Part shown: positions 1-6,290 of the stretch, piece after piece
How the letters are laid out: the number at the start of each line of letters is the position of its first letter
How positions within the stretch are numbered: position 1 is the stretch's first letter
From: Thermodesulfatator sp.
Lineage (GTDB): Bacteria > Desulfobacterota > Thermodesulfobacteria > Thermodesulfobacteriales > Thermodesulfobacteriaceae
Length of the DNA: 20,856 bases
Direction of reading: 5' to 3'
NCBI GenBank assembly: GCA_026993045.1
Contig: JALWWR010000071.1
Coordinates: 1 to 20,856 of the forward strand
Made by a program: the position numbers and the translations under genes
Notes under the pieces: generated by a model
The model's database searches: none
What the model was told of the DNA's origin: nothing
Seen by the model: the letters and a program-made list of their open reading frames with translations, nothing else

Positions 1-381
1 TTCCACCATAATGTCAGCATGGTCATTCCAGATGCTAATAGGGGCCGAAAGGGCCCGGTTGGCCACCACCATGACCACCGGAAGCCTTAAGGCCGGAGCA
101 ATAAAAAGGATCTCATGCATAAGGGCTAGCCCTTGAGCCGCCGTGGAAGTAAAGGTGCGGGCCCCGGTGGCCACCGACCCCAAACAAGCGCTAAGGGCCG
201 AATGCTCGGACTCCACCGTGATATACTCGGCGTCTAGCTCCCCGTTGGCCACTAGTTCGCTCAGGTGTTCCACAATGTGGGTCTGGGGAGTTATGGGATA
301 GGCGGCGATCACGTCTACGTTGCATTGCTTGACGGCCTCCGCCACCGCGATGGAAACCTCTTTGGCTATACGTTTGCCCAT
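1..381 (-). CDS. porA: Pyruvate:ferredoxin oxidoreductase alpha subunit, N-terminal part (runs off the left edge)
   Basis: The first 127 codons of the alpha subunit of a 2-oxoacid:ferredoxin oxidoreductase, which oxidatively decarboxylates pyruvate to acetyl-CoA and reduces ferredoxin in the cytoplasm. Reading leftward from the ATG at 381, the translation shows AAYPITPQT near residue 28, ESEHSALSA, the loop [13 protein letters not shown] and then [16 protein letters not shown]. These are the signatures of the pyrimidine-binding/transketolase N-terminal domain of PorA, and the last one favours pyruvate over other 2-oxoacids. The start lies two bases after the porD stop, so the two are co-transcribed. 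The gene is cut by the window edge. The TPP-binding beta subunit is expected further left, giving the gamma-delta-alpha-beta order common in thermophilic anaerobes. Pyruvate specificity is likely, not proven. Confidence 0.9.
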   Translation of the reverse strand, partial: MGKRIAKEVSIAVAEAVKQCNVDVIAAYPITPQTHIVEHLSELVANGELDAEYITVESEHSALSACLGSVATGARTFTSTAAQGLALMHEILFIAPALRLPVVMVVANRALSAPISIWNDHADIMVE

Positions 382-383
382 GA

Positions 384-689
384 CTAAACCTCCTCTACCA
401 CCATAGTAATGGCCCCTTTAGGACAAACCTGGGCACAAATACCGCAACCCTTGCAGTATTCTAGGTTAACAATGAAGTAGCCCTCTTCGTCAGGTTCATA
501 GGCCGGCTCAGGGCACATGATATAACACTGCCCACACTTTATGCATTTCTCCTTGTCCAATACCGGACGAAAGGAACGCCAATCTCCGGTTCGGAAACGG
601 ACCGAATTGCCGGCCTCCAGGATATAACATCCAAAAGGCACCTCTTTCCAACTCATTAAAGCAGAGTCTTTTCCTTTGGGCATGGCCAC
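384..689 (-). CDS. porD: Pyruvate:ferredoxin oxidoreductase delta subunit (2[4Fe-4S] ferredoxin-like)
   Basis: A 101-residue ferredoxin-like electron-transfer subunit. The sequence has two CxxCxxCxxxCP clusters, [12 protein letters not shown] near residues 49-60 and [12 protein letters not shown] near residues 79-90, so it should carry two [4Fe-4S] clusters that pass electrons from the TPP site to ferredoxin. The N-terminal ~45 residues, with a W-K-E-V-P-F-G stretch, are the usual PorD lead-in before the first cluster. Its ATG follows the porC stop by 6 bases and its stop precedes the porA ATG by 2 bases, so it is the middle of a tight operon. Length and position match standalone PorD of four-subunit enzymes. 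No key residue is missing. Confidence 0.92.
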   Translation of the reverse strand: MAMPKGKDSALMSWKEVPFGCYILEAGNSVRFRTGDWRSFRPVLDKEKCIKCGQCYIMCPEPAYEPDEEGYFIVNLEYCKGCGICAQVCPKGAITMVVEEV

Positions 690-695
690 ACTCCT

Positions 696-1247
696 TTATT
701 GATAGATCTTAGTTTCCTGGATAGCCCGGGCCATGGCCTTCTTGTTCTTTTCTGCCAAGCGCCCGAACCGCTCTTCCAAAGCCTCTTCTAAATAACCCTG
801 GTCCACTAAACCTGTGGCCTTCAGAAAGGCCCCCAACATGGTGGTGTTGGTAATGGGTAGCCCCAGTTCTTCTAAGGCAATCTTGGTGGCATCCACCACC
901 GCCAGCGGACCTTCCCAGCCCCCCAGCATTTCCCTCAAGGTCTTTTCGTCTTTATTGGAATTGAGAATCACTATACCATCTTCCTTGAGCCCCGCCGTGA
1001 CCTTCACGATGGAAGGTAAAGAGGGATCTAGCACCAGGACTACGTCCGGAAAATAGATCTTTTCTCGGGTCCGAATGGGGGTCTCACTTACCCGCACAAA
1101 GGCCTGCACCGGAGCCCCTCGCCTTTCAGGACCAAAGCTGGGGAAGGCCTGGGCGTATTTGCCTTGATTGATGGCTGCCACCGCAATCAATTCGGCAGAG
1201 GTTACCGCCCCTTGTCCTCCTCGACCGTGAAGCCTTATCTCTTTCAT
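696..1247 (-). CDS. porC: Pyruvate:ferredoxin oxidoreductase gamma subunit
   Basis: A 183-residue gamma subunit of 2-oxoacid:ferredoxin oxidoreductase, thought to hold CoA and support the catalytic heterotetramer. Diagnostic motifs are LHGRGGQGAVTSAELIA at the N-terminus (glycine-rich loop), SFGPERRGAPVQAFVR near residues 37-52, and a C-terminal NTTMLGAFLKATGLV segment. All are typical of the PorC/KorC family, and the length is normal. It is the first gene of the porC-porD-porA unit. An AAGGAGA ribosome binding site lies about 8 bases upstream of the ATG at 1247. A consensus -35 box on the same strand is annotated separately. Confidence 0.92.
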   Translation of the reverse strand: MKEIRLHGRGGQGAVTSAELIAVAAINQGKYAQAFPSFGPERRGAPVQAFVRVSETPIRTREKIYFPDVVLVLDPSLPSIVKVTAGLKEDGIVILNSNKDEKTLREMLGGWEGPLAVVDATKIALEELGLPITNTTMLGAFLKATGLVDQGYLEEALEERFGRLAEKNKKAMARAIQETKIYQ

Positions 1248-1290
1248 TTTGCACTCTCCTTTATATAAAAATGTGCCTCACCCTGTCCTA

Positions 1291-1316
1291 ATTACACGAA
1301 TCCCCCTTTCTGTCAA
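1291..1316 (-). promoter_or_regulatory. Candidate por operon promoter
   Basis: On the minus strand TTGACA (1316 to 1311) is a perfect -35 hexamer. The best -10 match, TGTAAT at 1296 to 1291, is only 14 bases away, shorter than the usual 16-18. TAATTA at 1294 to 1289 has 16-base spacing but matches poorly. It lies 44-69 bases upstream of the porC start. The -35 is clear, the -10 is not, so this is a tentative call. Confidence 0.3.
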
Positions 1317-1378
1317 TAAGAAGCTCTTGAAAGTAACCGTCATTCTTAGAGAATACCGATAGATCTTAAAGTAAAAAT

Positions 1379-1407
1379 TTGACACTCTAATAAAAATTAG
1401 CTATAAG
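1379..1407 (+). promoter_or_regulatory. Strong sigma70-type promoter for the peptide-maturase cassette, with a palindromic spacer
   Basis: TTGACA (1379-1384, 6/6 to consensus), a 17-base spacer and TATAAG (1402-1407, 5/6) make this the best promoter match in the window. Transcription should start near 1414, giving a leader of about 28 bases with AGAGGAGG (1425-1432) nine bases before the ATG at 1442. The spacer holds the inverted repeat CTAAT-N4-ATTAG (1387-1400), exactly between the two boxes, where a bound regulator could block polymerase. Operator function is inference. Confidence 0.7.
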
Positions 1408-1441
1408 TTTAAAAATACCCCTAAAGAGGAGGAAAAATTTT

Positions 1442-1618
1442 ATGAAAAAAGAGGAAATTAAAAAATTAGTCGCTGGTCTTAGTATTTCGGCCCTCTTAGC
1501 CCTAGGAGCCGGTTGTAGCGCCACTGCTCCCAAGGGCGAGAGCGCGTGAGCCCAGAAAGCGGGTGGCGGAGCCGCCCAAAAGGAAAGTCCCCAAAAACCG
1601 GCTGGCAAGAGTGGTTGA
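1442..1618 (+). CDS. Selenobiotic/SbtA-like RiPP precursor peptide with in-frame UGA (putative selenocysteine)
   Basis: A short peptide gene directly upstream of a radical SAM maturase. The first 35 codons give a Lys/Glu-rich start (MKKEEIKKLVAGLSISALLA) and a small-residue segment ending GAGC at Cys25, so it looks like a leader or lipoprotein signal. Codon 36 (1547-1549) is TGA. The frame then stays open for 22 more codons, rich in Gly, Ala, Lys, Gln and Pro, to a second TGA at 1616-1618. If that is also recoded, one Ala and a TAG (1622-1624) follow, for 60 residues. Both TGAs sit in the same setting (Ser-small-TGA-Ala), and each has a hairpin loop beginning 16-19 bases later, as bacterial SECIS elements do. 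From memory, the leader resembles peptides called SbtA or 'selenobiotic', whose cores carry Cys/Sec next to Gly, Ala or Ser. Selenocysteine is inferred from layout; no sel genes are in the window. Otherwise this would be a 35-residue lipopeptide. The start is set by a strong RBS, AGAGGAGG. Confidence 0.68.
1550..1577 (+). promoter_or_regulatory. Putative bacterial SECIS hairpin after the first UGA
   Basis: GGGTGGC (1561-1567) pairs with GCCGCCC (1571-1577) as a 7-bp stem, including one G-U pair, closed by the loop GGA (1568-1570). The loop begins 19 bases after the TGA at 1547-1549, with 18 bases between. Bacterial SECIS elements lie just 3' of the UGA, inside the coding region, with a short apical loop having G in the first two positions and roughly 16-37 bases of spacing; this hairpin meets those rules. 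The sequence is GC-rich, so a chance stem is possible. Confidence 0.5.
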
Positions 1619-1626
1619 GCTTAGCC

Positions 1627-1647
1627 TTAAGGCCTGGTAGGCCTTAA
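1627..1647 (+). promoter_or_regulatory. Perfect hairpin after the second UGA, overlapping the maturase translation start region
   Basis: TTAAGGCC (1627-1634) and GGCCTTAA (1640-1647) form a perfect 8-bp stem with the 5-base loop TGGTA, which has G at its second position. The loop starts 17 bases after the second TGA (1616-1618), so it could be a second SECIS. It also lies just before the maturase ATG at 1651 and holds the only Shine-Dalgarno-like bases there (GGTAGG, 1636-1641), so it may instead, or also, control maturase translation. There is no U-tract, so it is not an intrinsic terminator. Confidence 0.5.
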
Positions 1648-1650
1648 TAG

Positions 1651-2946
1651 ATGCAAAAGTTTTTTCTACTCCCCACCCTCTCGGTGGAACAGAAGGGGGA
1701 GAGATGGGAACTTAAGTGGCAAGATCCCTCTACTGGAAGCTGGAAAACCAAGCGCGCCGATCCGACGGATTTATTAGCCCTCAAGTTACTCACCGCAGAA
1801 GAATCGCTCTCAGAAATCGCTCAAAAAGAAGGGGTCCCTCGGAGGATCCTCTGGCAGGCTCTCTGGTGGGCCCGAGAAAAGGGGTATGCCCAAACCGAAC
1901 CTAGTCTGGTAATCCGGGAGGAGCCCCCTTATCAGAGGGCCTGGTTCCCACGGGAAGAGTTCCGTCGGGCGGAGGTCTTCACTTTACAGTGGCACCTTAC
2001 GCACCGCTGTGATCTGACCTGTCGCCACTGTTACGATCGGTCGGACCGTCGGGCCCTTACCTGGAAAGAAGCCCTCAAGATCTTGGAGGACTTCTACGAG
2101 TTTTGTGAGGCCTTGGGCGTTCAAGGTCAGATCTCTTTCTCTGGAGGAAACCCCTTTCTTTACCCCTATTTTGAAAGACTTTACTGGGAGGCTGCTGAGA
2201 GGGGTTTCACCTTGGCGGTCTTGGGAAATCCTGTACCGGAAGAATGGTTGGCCCGTCTTTCCGAGATCGAGCCTCCGGCCTTTTATCAAGTAAGCCTAGA
2301 AGGGCTTGAGGCCTACAACGATTTTATTCGGGGGCCGGGGCACTTCAAACGCACGCTAAAATTTCTTGAACTCCTTCAGAAATACGAGATTCCGGCCGCG
2401 GTCATGTTGACCCTTCACGCGGGGAACCTGGAAGAGGTCTTTCCTCTGGCCCGGGTCCTTAAAGGCCGGGTGGACAGCTTCACCTTCAACCGTTTGGCCC
2501 TGATAGGAGAAGGGGCCAACTTGATGCCAGCCGCTCAGGACCGGTTCGAGCATCTCCTCGAGAGCTTTTGGAAGGCTCGGGAGGGACTTCCTTATCTCCA
2601 CCTCAAGGACAACCTCTTTAACCGCTTGCTTTATCAGAGGGAGGAAGAGTTGGTGGGAGGTTGTACCGGTTATGGGTGTGGGGCGGCCTTTAATTTTGTG
2701 GCCTTGCTTCCAGACGGAGAAGTCCACGCCTGCCGCAAGTTTCCCTCTTACCTAGGCCGAATGCCTGGACAGTCCCTGCTTGAGATTTATCGCTCTCCCC
2801 GGGCCCGGAGATACCGAGAAGGCCCCCGGGCCTGCTGGGAATGTCGTCTGATGGCGGTTTGTCGGGGCTGCATGGCGGTGATAGCCACCTCAGGAGGAAA
2901 TCCCTGGGAAGACCGGGATCCTTTTTGCCCCGGCCCTATCCCTTGA
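1651..2946 (+). CDS. Radical SAM/SPASM peptide maturase, selenobiotic (SbtM-like) family
   Basis: A 431-residue radical SAM enzyme predicted to modify the peptide encoded just upstream. After an N-terminal region of about 110 residues with a helix-turn-helix-like stretch (SEIAQKEGVPRRILWQALWW), the radical SAM core starts with C120-x3-C124-x2-C127 (CDLTCRHCYD), the ligands of the SAM-binding [4Fe-4S] cluster. SFSGGNPFLYP (the GGE/GGNP SAM-binding motif) and YQVSLEG follow. The C-terminal part is Cys-rich and SPASM-like: C338, C343, C361 (DGEVHACRKFP), C395, C398, C404, C407 and C426, enough for two auxiliary clusters. Layout and length recall the family named in TIGRFAMs for selenobiotic or thio(seleno)oxazole-type peptides, recognised from memory only. 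The enzyme class is secure; the chemistry is unknown. Upstream in-frame extension is blocked by a TAG at 1648-1650, and the ribosome binding site is weak and lies in a hairpin, suggesting controlled or coupled translation. The 3' end overlaps the convergent DUF434 gene by 11 bases. Confidence 0.82.
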   Translation: MQKFFLLPTLSVEQKGERWELKWQDPSTGSWKTKRADPTDLLALKLLTAEESLSEIAQKEGVPRRILWQALWWAREKGYAQTEPSLVIREEPPYQRAWFPREEFRRAEVFTLQWHLTHRCDLTCRHCYDRSDRRALTWKEALKILEDFYEFCEALGVQGQISFSGGNPFLYPYFERLYWEAAERGFTLAVLGNPVPEEWLARLSEIEPPAFYQVSLEGLEAYNDFIRGPGHFKRTLKFLELLQKYEIPAAVMLTLHAGNLEEVFPLARVLKGRVDSFTFNRLALIGEGANLMPAAQDRFEHLLESFWKAREGLPYLHLKDNLFNRLLYQREEELVGGCTGYGCGAAFNFVALLPDGEVHACRKFPSYLGRMPGQSLLEIYRSPRARRYREGPRACWECRLMAVCRGCMAVIATSGGNPWEDRDPFCPGPIP

Positions 2947-3619
2947 AAAGCCGGATTAGGGGAAGTTTCAAATAATATCGCAGTAAAAAGCCTGCTAGAT
3001 CAAAGACCTTTTCCGCCTGATCTAGCAAGGCCCCGTCGGCGGTGCAGACTATCTCTCCTTCTAGGACCCGGCGCTCGGCCTCTGGGATAGCCAAGGCCTC
3101 CCCTGGGAGACCTTCTTTTTTAAAGAAAGCCCGCAGGCGAGCTGCCAAAAGACCGCTTCCGGAAACTGGCGCATCTAGGTAAAGCCCTAAAAACCGGGGC
3201 CGGTAACGTTTAAAAAAGCGGGCCCAACAAGGCCAAAGGCGATCTAAATGTTCGATTTTTACCCTGGGACCGGCCTTAACGGCGTCCCTCACAAAGCCGT
3301 CTCGGGCCAGCACCATGGGATAGCCCCGAAGGGCGTGTTCCAGAGTGGCCAGCACGTTATATCCGTCCACCGTCACCCATCGGCCTTTAAGCTCCAGCGC
3401 TCGCACCTTCTTTCGGCGCCGAGCTTGGGCCCGGGGGCGGGGGACCACGGCCCGGAGCAGAAGCTCCCGCTGGGAGGCCTTTAACTGGTAACGATCCCCT
3501 ACCAGTTTGAGGCCGGCCTGGGTGGGATAGCCCCGATCTAAGAGAAAGGCTAAGTCCCTGGCGGCAGAACCTAGCTCTTTTTCCGAACCTTTAAAAGGAC
3601 TTGGAAAACGGCCTTGCAT
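2936..3619 (-). CDS. DUF434/DUF5616-type protein of unknown function
   Basis: A protein of about 227 residues matching, by eye, a two-part family found in archaea and some anaerobic bacteria. The N-terminal half has AARDLAFLLDRGYPTQAGLKLVGDRYQL (the DUF434 pattern, written here as key words: RDLAFLL, RGYP, LKLVGDRY). The second half has VTVDGYNVLATLEHALRG and MVLARDGFVRDA around residues 82-115, then YLDAPVSGSG near 147 and IVCTADGALLDQA near 190. The repeated acidic positions near DGYN, RDG, YLDAP and TADG recall a PIN/NYN-like nuclease core, but that is a guess. The gene begins GTG-ATG (3622 and 3619); I use the ATG. There is no Shine-Dalgarno sequence, and a -10-like TAAGAT lies at 3635-3630 on its strand, so its message may be almost leaderless. 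It converges on the radical SAM gene, so the two are not an operon. Confidence 0.68.
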   Translation of the reverse strand: MQGRFPSPFKGSEKELGSAARDLAFLLDRGYPTQAGLKLVGDRYQLKASQRELLLRAVVPRPRAQARRRKKVRALELKGRWVTVDGYNVLATLEHALRGYPMVLARDGFVRDAVKAGPRVKIEHLDRLWPCWARFFKRYRPRFLGLYLDAPVSGSGLLAARLRAFFKKEGLPGEALAIPEAERRVLEGEIVCTADGALLDQAEKVFDLAGFLLRYYLKLPLIRLFKG

Positions 3620-3723
3620 CACGAGATTTATCTTAAAGGAGTTTGGGCGGGCGCAAAGGGCCGGAACTTGTCTAAAAGGCCTTAAGGGGGTAATTAAGTT
3701 AGGATCTTTGAGGGAGGTTAAGG

Positions 3724-4995
3724 ATGAAACGACCCATGACCATGGCGGAAAAGATCCTGGCGGACCGCGCCGGGCTGGAAGCGGTGGAGCCGGGCGAATT
3801 GGTGGAAGTGCCGGTGGATCTCACCCTGGCCAACGATATTACGGCCCCTTTGGCCATCAAGATCTTTGAAGAGACTCGGATCAACCAGGTCTTTGACCCG
3901 GAGCGCATCGTTTTGGTGATGGACCATTTCACCCCCAACAAAGATATCAAGAGCGCGGAGCAAGTACGGATCTGCCGGGAGTTCGCCCGCCGTTTTGGGA
4001 TTAAACACTATTATGAAGGCGGGGCCTGTGGAATCGAACACGCCCTTTTGCCTGAGCAGGGCCTGGTAGTACCGGGAGACATCGTGATCGGAGCCGACAG
4101 CCACACCTGCACCTACGGAGCCTTGGGGGCCTTTGCCACCGGGGTGGGCTCCACGGATCTCGCAGCCACTTGGATCACTGGCCGCACCTGGTTCAAAGTG
4201 CCAGAGACCATCCGGTTTGTCTATCGGGGAGAACTCAAGCCCTGGGTCTCAGGAAAGGACCTGATCCTTTACACCATCGGGGACATCGGGGTAGACGGGG
4301 CCTTGTACAAGGCCATGGAATTTAGCGGGGAGGTCATCCGCCGCCTTTCCATGGCCGACCGGTTTACCATGGCCAACATGGCCATCGAGGCCGGGGGCAA
4401 AGTGGGGCTTATAGAAGCGGATCGTAAGACCCTAAGTTACGTTCGTCAGCGCGCCCAGCGCGAGCCTCGGATCTACAAGAGCGACCGCAAGGCTCGCTTT
4501 TTAGAGGTGCGGGAATACGACTGCTCGAAAATCGACCTCCAGGTGGCCTTCCCCCACCTGCCCTCAAACACCCGGCCGGTAACCGAGATCCCCGAGATCC
4601 CCATCGATCAGGTGGTGATCGGCTCCTGCACCAACGGCCGCCTGGAAGACCTGGCAGTGGCGGCTAAGATCCTTAAAGGCCGCAAGGTGCATCCTAACGT
4701 GCGGACTATTATAATTCCAGCCACCCCCAGTATTTACCAACAGGCCTTAAAAAAGGGATACTTGAGAGTCTTTCTGGAAGCAGGGGCCATTGTTTCGCCC
4801 CCTACCTGCGGCCCCTGTCTGGGGGGGCACATGGGGATCCTAGCCAAAGGCGAAAGAGCCGTGGCCACCACCAACCGCAACTTTGTAGGGCGCATGGGGC
4901 ATCCGGAAAGCGAGGTCTATCTGGCCGGGCCTGCGGTAGCGGCGGCTTCAGCGATCTTGGGACGCATTGGAAGCCCCCAAGAGCTAGGCCTATAG
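3724..4995 (+). CDS. leuC: 3-isopropylmalate dehydratase large subunit (aconitase superfamily)
   Basis: The 423-residue large subunit of isopropylmalate isomerase, which converts 2- to 3-isopropylmalate in leucine synthesis together with LeuD. The [4Fe-4S] ligands are visible as C302 (IGSCTNGR) and C362/C365 (CGPCLGGH). Other family marks are MDHFTPNKD near residue 66, [23 protein letters not shown] near 119-141 (key words GADSHT and GVGSTD) and [10 protein letters not shown] near 390. The length fits the shorter, archaeal-like LeuC2/HacA type (about 420) rather than the longer enterobacterial LeuC. Related homoaconitases and citramalate-pathway enzymes look alike, so the exact substrate (isopropylmalate, citraconate or homoaconitate) cannot be fixed by eye. 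GGGAGG lies about 8 bases before the ATG. leuD follows 660 bases later, separated by toxin-antitoxin DNA. Confidence 0.88.
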   Translation: MKRPMTMAEKILADRAGLEAVEPGELVEVPVDLTLANDITAPLAIKIFEETRINQVFDPERIVLVMDHFTPNKDIKSAEQVRICREFARRFGIKHYYEGGACGIEHALLPEQGLVVPGDIVIGADSHTCTYGALGAFATGVGSTDLAATWITGRTWFKVPETIRFVYRGELKPWVSGKDLILYTIGDIGVDGALYKAMEFSGEVIRRLSMADRFTMANMAIEAGGKVGLIEADRKTLSYVRQRAQREPRIYKSDRKARFLEVREYDCSKIDLQVAFPHLPSNTRPVTEIPEIPIDQVVIGSCTNGRLEDLAVAAKILKGRKVHPNVRTIIIPATPSIYQQALKKGYLRVFLEAGAIVSPPTCGPCLGGHMGILAKGERAVATTNRNFVGRMGHPESEVYLAGPAVAAASAILGRIGSPQELGL

Positions 4996-5077
4996 GTTAA
5001 ATTATTAATGAGACTTTTGAAAAACGGGCCATTTTATCAAGCCCTCTCCCTCTGGGAAGGGATCAGGAGGAAGGAAA

Positions 5078-5305
5078 ATGCAGATCAATCTTAATAATTT
5101 AACCATCGAAGATAAACTCAAATTGATAGAATTTATATGGAATGACTTACTAAAAACAGAAAAAGATGTACCTTCGCCAGCTTGGCATGGAGATGAATTG
5201 TTAGCTCGGGAAAAAAGAGTAAAAGAAAATAAAGAAAAAGTTCTGAATTGGCAACAAACTAAAAAAGAAATTTTAAAACTTATTGATGAAAATCAAAATC
5301 CTTGA
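5078..5305 (+). CDS. Addiction-module antitoxin, PF09720-like (ParE/RelE partner)
   Basis: A 75-residue, Lys/Glu-rich protein resembling the 'unstable antitoxin' or addiction-module component family. It starts LTIEDKLKLIEFIWNDLL, matching the family's 'L..EERL.LIE.LWDSL' opening. A PSPAWHGDELLARE motif follows around residues 32-45, and the C-terminal region (NWQQTKKEILKLI) is the usual toxin-wrapping tail. It would neutralise the toxin encoded immediately downstream, whose start codon overlaps its last 20 bases in another frame. AGGAGGAAGG upstream of the ATG is a strong RBS. Codons here are much more A/T-rich than in leuC and leuD on either side, which suggests acquisition by transfer. The partner toxin is broken, so the antitoxin may now be a relic or may still protect against related toxins. 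Confidence 0.78.
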   Translation: MQINLNNLTIEDKLKLIEFIWNDLLKTEKDVPSPAWHGDELLAREKRVKENKEKVLNWQQTKKEILKLIDENQNP

Positions 5306-5578
5306 ATCTGCTAAACGAGATCTGTTAGAAGGTTATATTTTTTATAAAAACAAAAGGAGGGATTAGGAGATTATTTTCTCAACTCTTTATTTTCTGATAT
5401 CGATTCTCTTCATTTGTATGCAGGGATTCATCAGAAATTTTTTGGTTTCTACAGAATGTTGTCTAAAAGGTTTCCTTATGCAGTATATTATAAGCTCAAA
5501 AGGGATGAGGTTATAGTATATGCGATTTTAGATTGCAGACGAAATCCTGAGAAAATTGCGAAAAGATTAAAGACTTAA
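5286..5578 (+). pseudogene. ParE/RelE-family toxin, disrupted by a -1 frameshift
   Basis: From ATG 5286 the reading frame gives MKIKILESAKRDLLEGYIFY and then hits a TAG at 5364-5366 after 26 codons. In the -1 frame the rest of a ParE/RelE toxin continues from about 5351 to a TAA at 5576-5578, with GLGDYFLNSLFSDIDSL, YAGIHQKFFGFYR, FPYAVYYK and a C-terminal LDCRRNPEKIAKRL. Joined at the A-run around 5352-5355, the two parts make a normal toxin of about 96 residues with family spacing (FY-x5-GLGDYF), so the loss of one A explains the break. The ATG overlaps the antitoxin end by 20 bases, as in active modules. I favour a pseudogene or a sequencing indel. Programmed frameshifting is less likely because no classical slippery heptamer is in frame. 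Confidence 0.75.
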
Positions 5579-5659
5579 TAGTTTTAGTGGTAGAAGTTAG
5601 CATACTTGGATTTTGGGTCTTTTTTAGGAAGACAAAGACAAAAATTTAAGGAGTAGGGT

Positions 5660-6166
5660 ATGAATATTATTCGAGGACGCGCCTTTAAGTTTGGAGACAA
5701 TATTGATACCGACGTCATTATTCCGGCCCGTTACCTGAACACCACCGATCCCAAAGAGCTGGCCCAACACTGTATGGAAGACGCCGACCCGGAGTTTGTG
5801 AAGAAGGTCCGCCCAGGAGACATCATCGTGGCGGGCAAGAATTTTGGCTGCGGTTCCTCGCGGGAGCACGCTCCGGTGGCCATCAAGGCCGCGGGCATCG
5901 CCTGCGTCATCGCCGAAAGCTTCGCCCGTATCTTTTACCGCAACGCCTTCAACACCGGGCTCCTCATCTTAGAGAGCCCTGAGGCCAGCCGAGATATAAA
6001 AGAAGGAGACGAGATTGAAATCGACGTGGAGGCCGGCGAGATTCGAAACTTAACCCAAGGGAAGGTCTACAAGGTGAAGCCCCTGCCGCCCTTTATGCAG
6101 GACCTCATCCGTGACGGGGGATTAATCCCACACCTTATCTGTAAGTATCGCCAAACTCAAGCTTAA
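5660..6166 (+). CDS. leuD: 3-isopropylmalate dehydratase small subunit
   Basis: The 168-residue small 'swivel' subunit that completes isopropylmalate isomerase with LeuC. It opens [21 protein letters not shown], the canonical LeuD start (key words FGDNIDTD and IIPARYL). The substrate-binding [14 protein letters not shown] follows near residues 59-72, then [14 protein letters not shown] near 93-106 and a C-terminal GGLIPHL. Length matches the archaeal-type LeuD (about 165) that pairs with the 420-residue LeuC, which supports the LeuC subtype call. AAGGAG lies about 7 bases upstream of the ATG. leuC and leuD would normally be adjacent; here 660 bases of AT-rich toxin-antitoxin DNA lie between them, with no obvious new promoter just before leuD, so leuD probably depends on read-through from leuC or the antitoxin promoter. 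Confidence 0.92.
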   Translation: MNIIRGRAFKFGDNIDTDVIIPARYLNTTDPKELAQHCMEDADPEFVKKVRPGDIIVAGKNFGCGSSREHAPVAIKAAGIACVIAESFARIFYRNAFNTGLLILESPEASRDIKEGDEIEIDVEAGEIRNLTQGKVYKVKPLPPFMQDLIRDGGLIPHLICKYRQTQA

Positions 6167-6290
6167 AGGCCGGTTGGGGTACAAAATCTAGAAAACCTCC
6201 GAAGAATAAAGCCTTGAGAAATTCCTCCTTTCCGGAGTAGGCCGGTCAAATATTCATCTTATCCTTTAATCCCCAAGGGGAGGGAACTGG

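Noticed and set aside
1442..1549. Reading the peptide gene as a 35-residue lipopeptide ending at the first TGA
   Set aside because: Possible, but it leaves unexplained the 22-codon open continuation, the two similar UGA contexts, the hairpins after each UGA and the radical SAM neighbour. Kept only as the alternative.
5340..5366. Programmed -1 ribosomal frameshift in the toxin gene
   Set aside because: The frame-0 codons around AAAAACAAAAGG do not form a classical X-XXY-YYZ heptamer, because T or C precedes the A-runs. The AGGAGG lies after, not before, the site. A plain single-base indel is simpler.
6170..6290. A c-di-GMP (GEMM) riboswitch upstream of the GGDEF-EAL gene
   Set aside because: Only short pieces recall the consensus (AAAGCC, CCGGAGTAGG). 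The ordered core motifs and a pairing scheme are absent.
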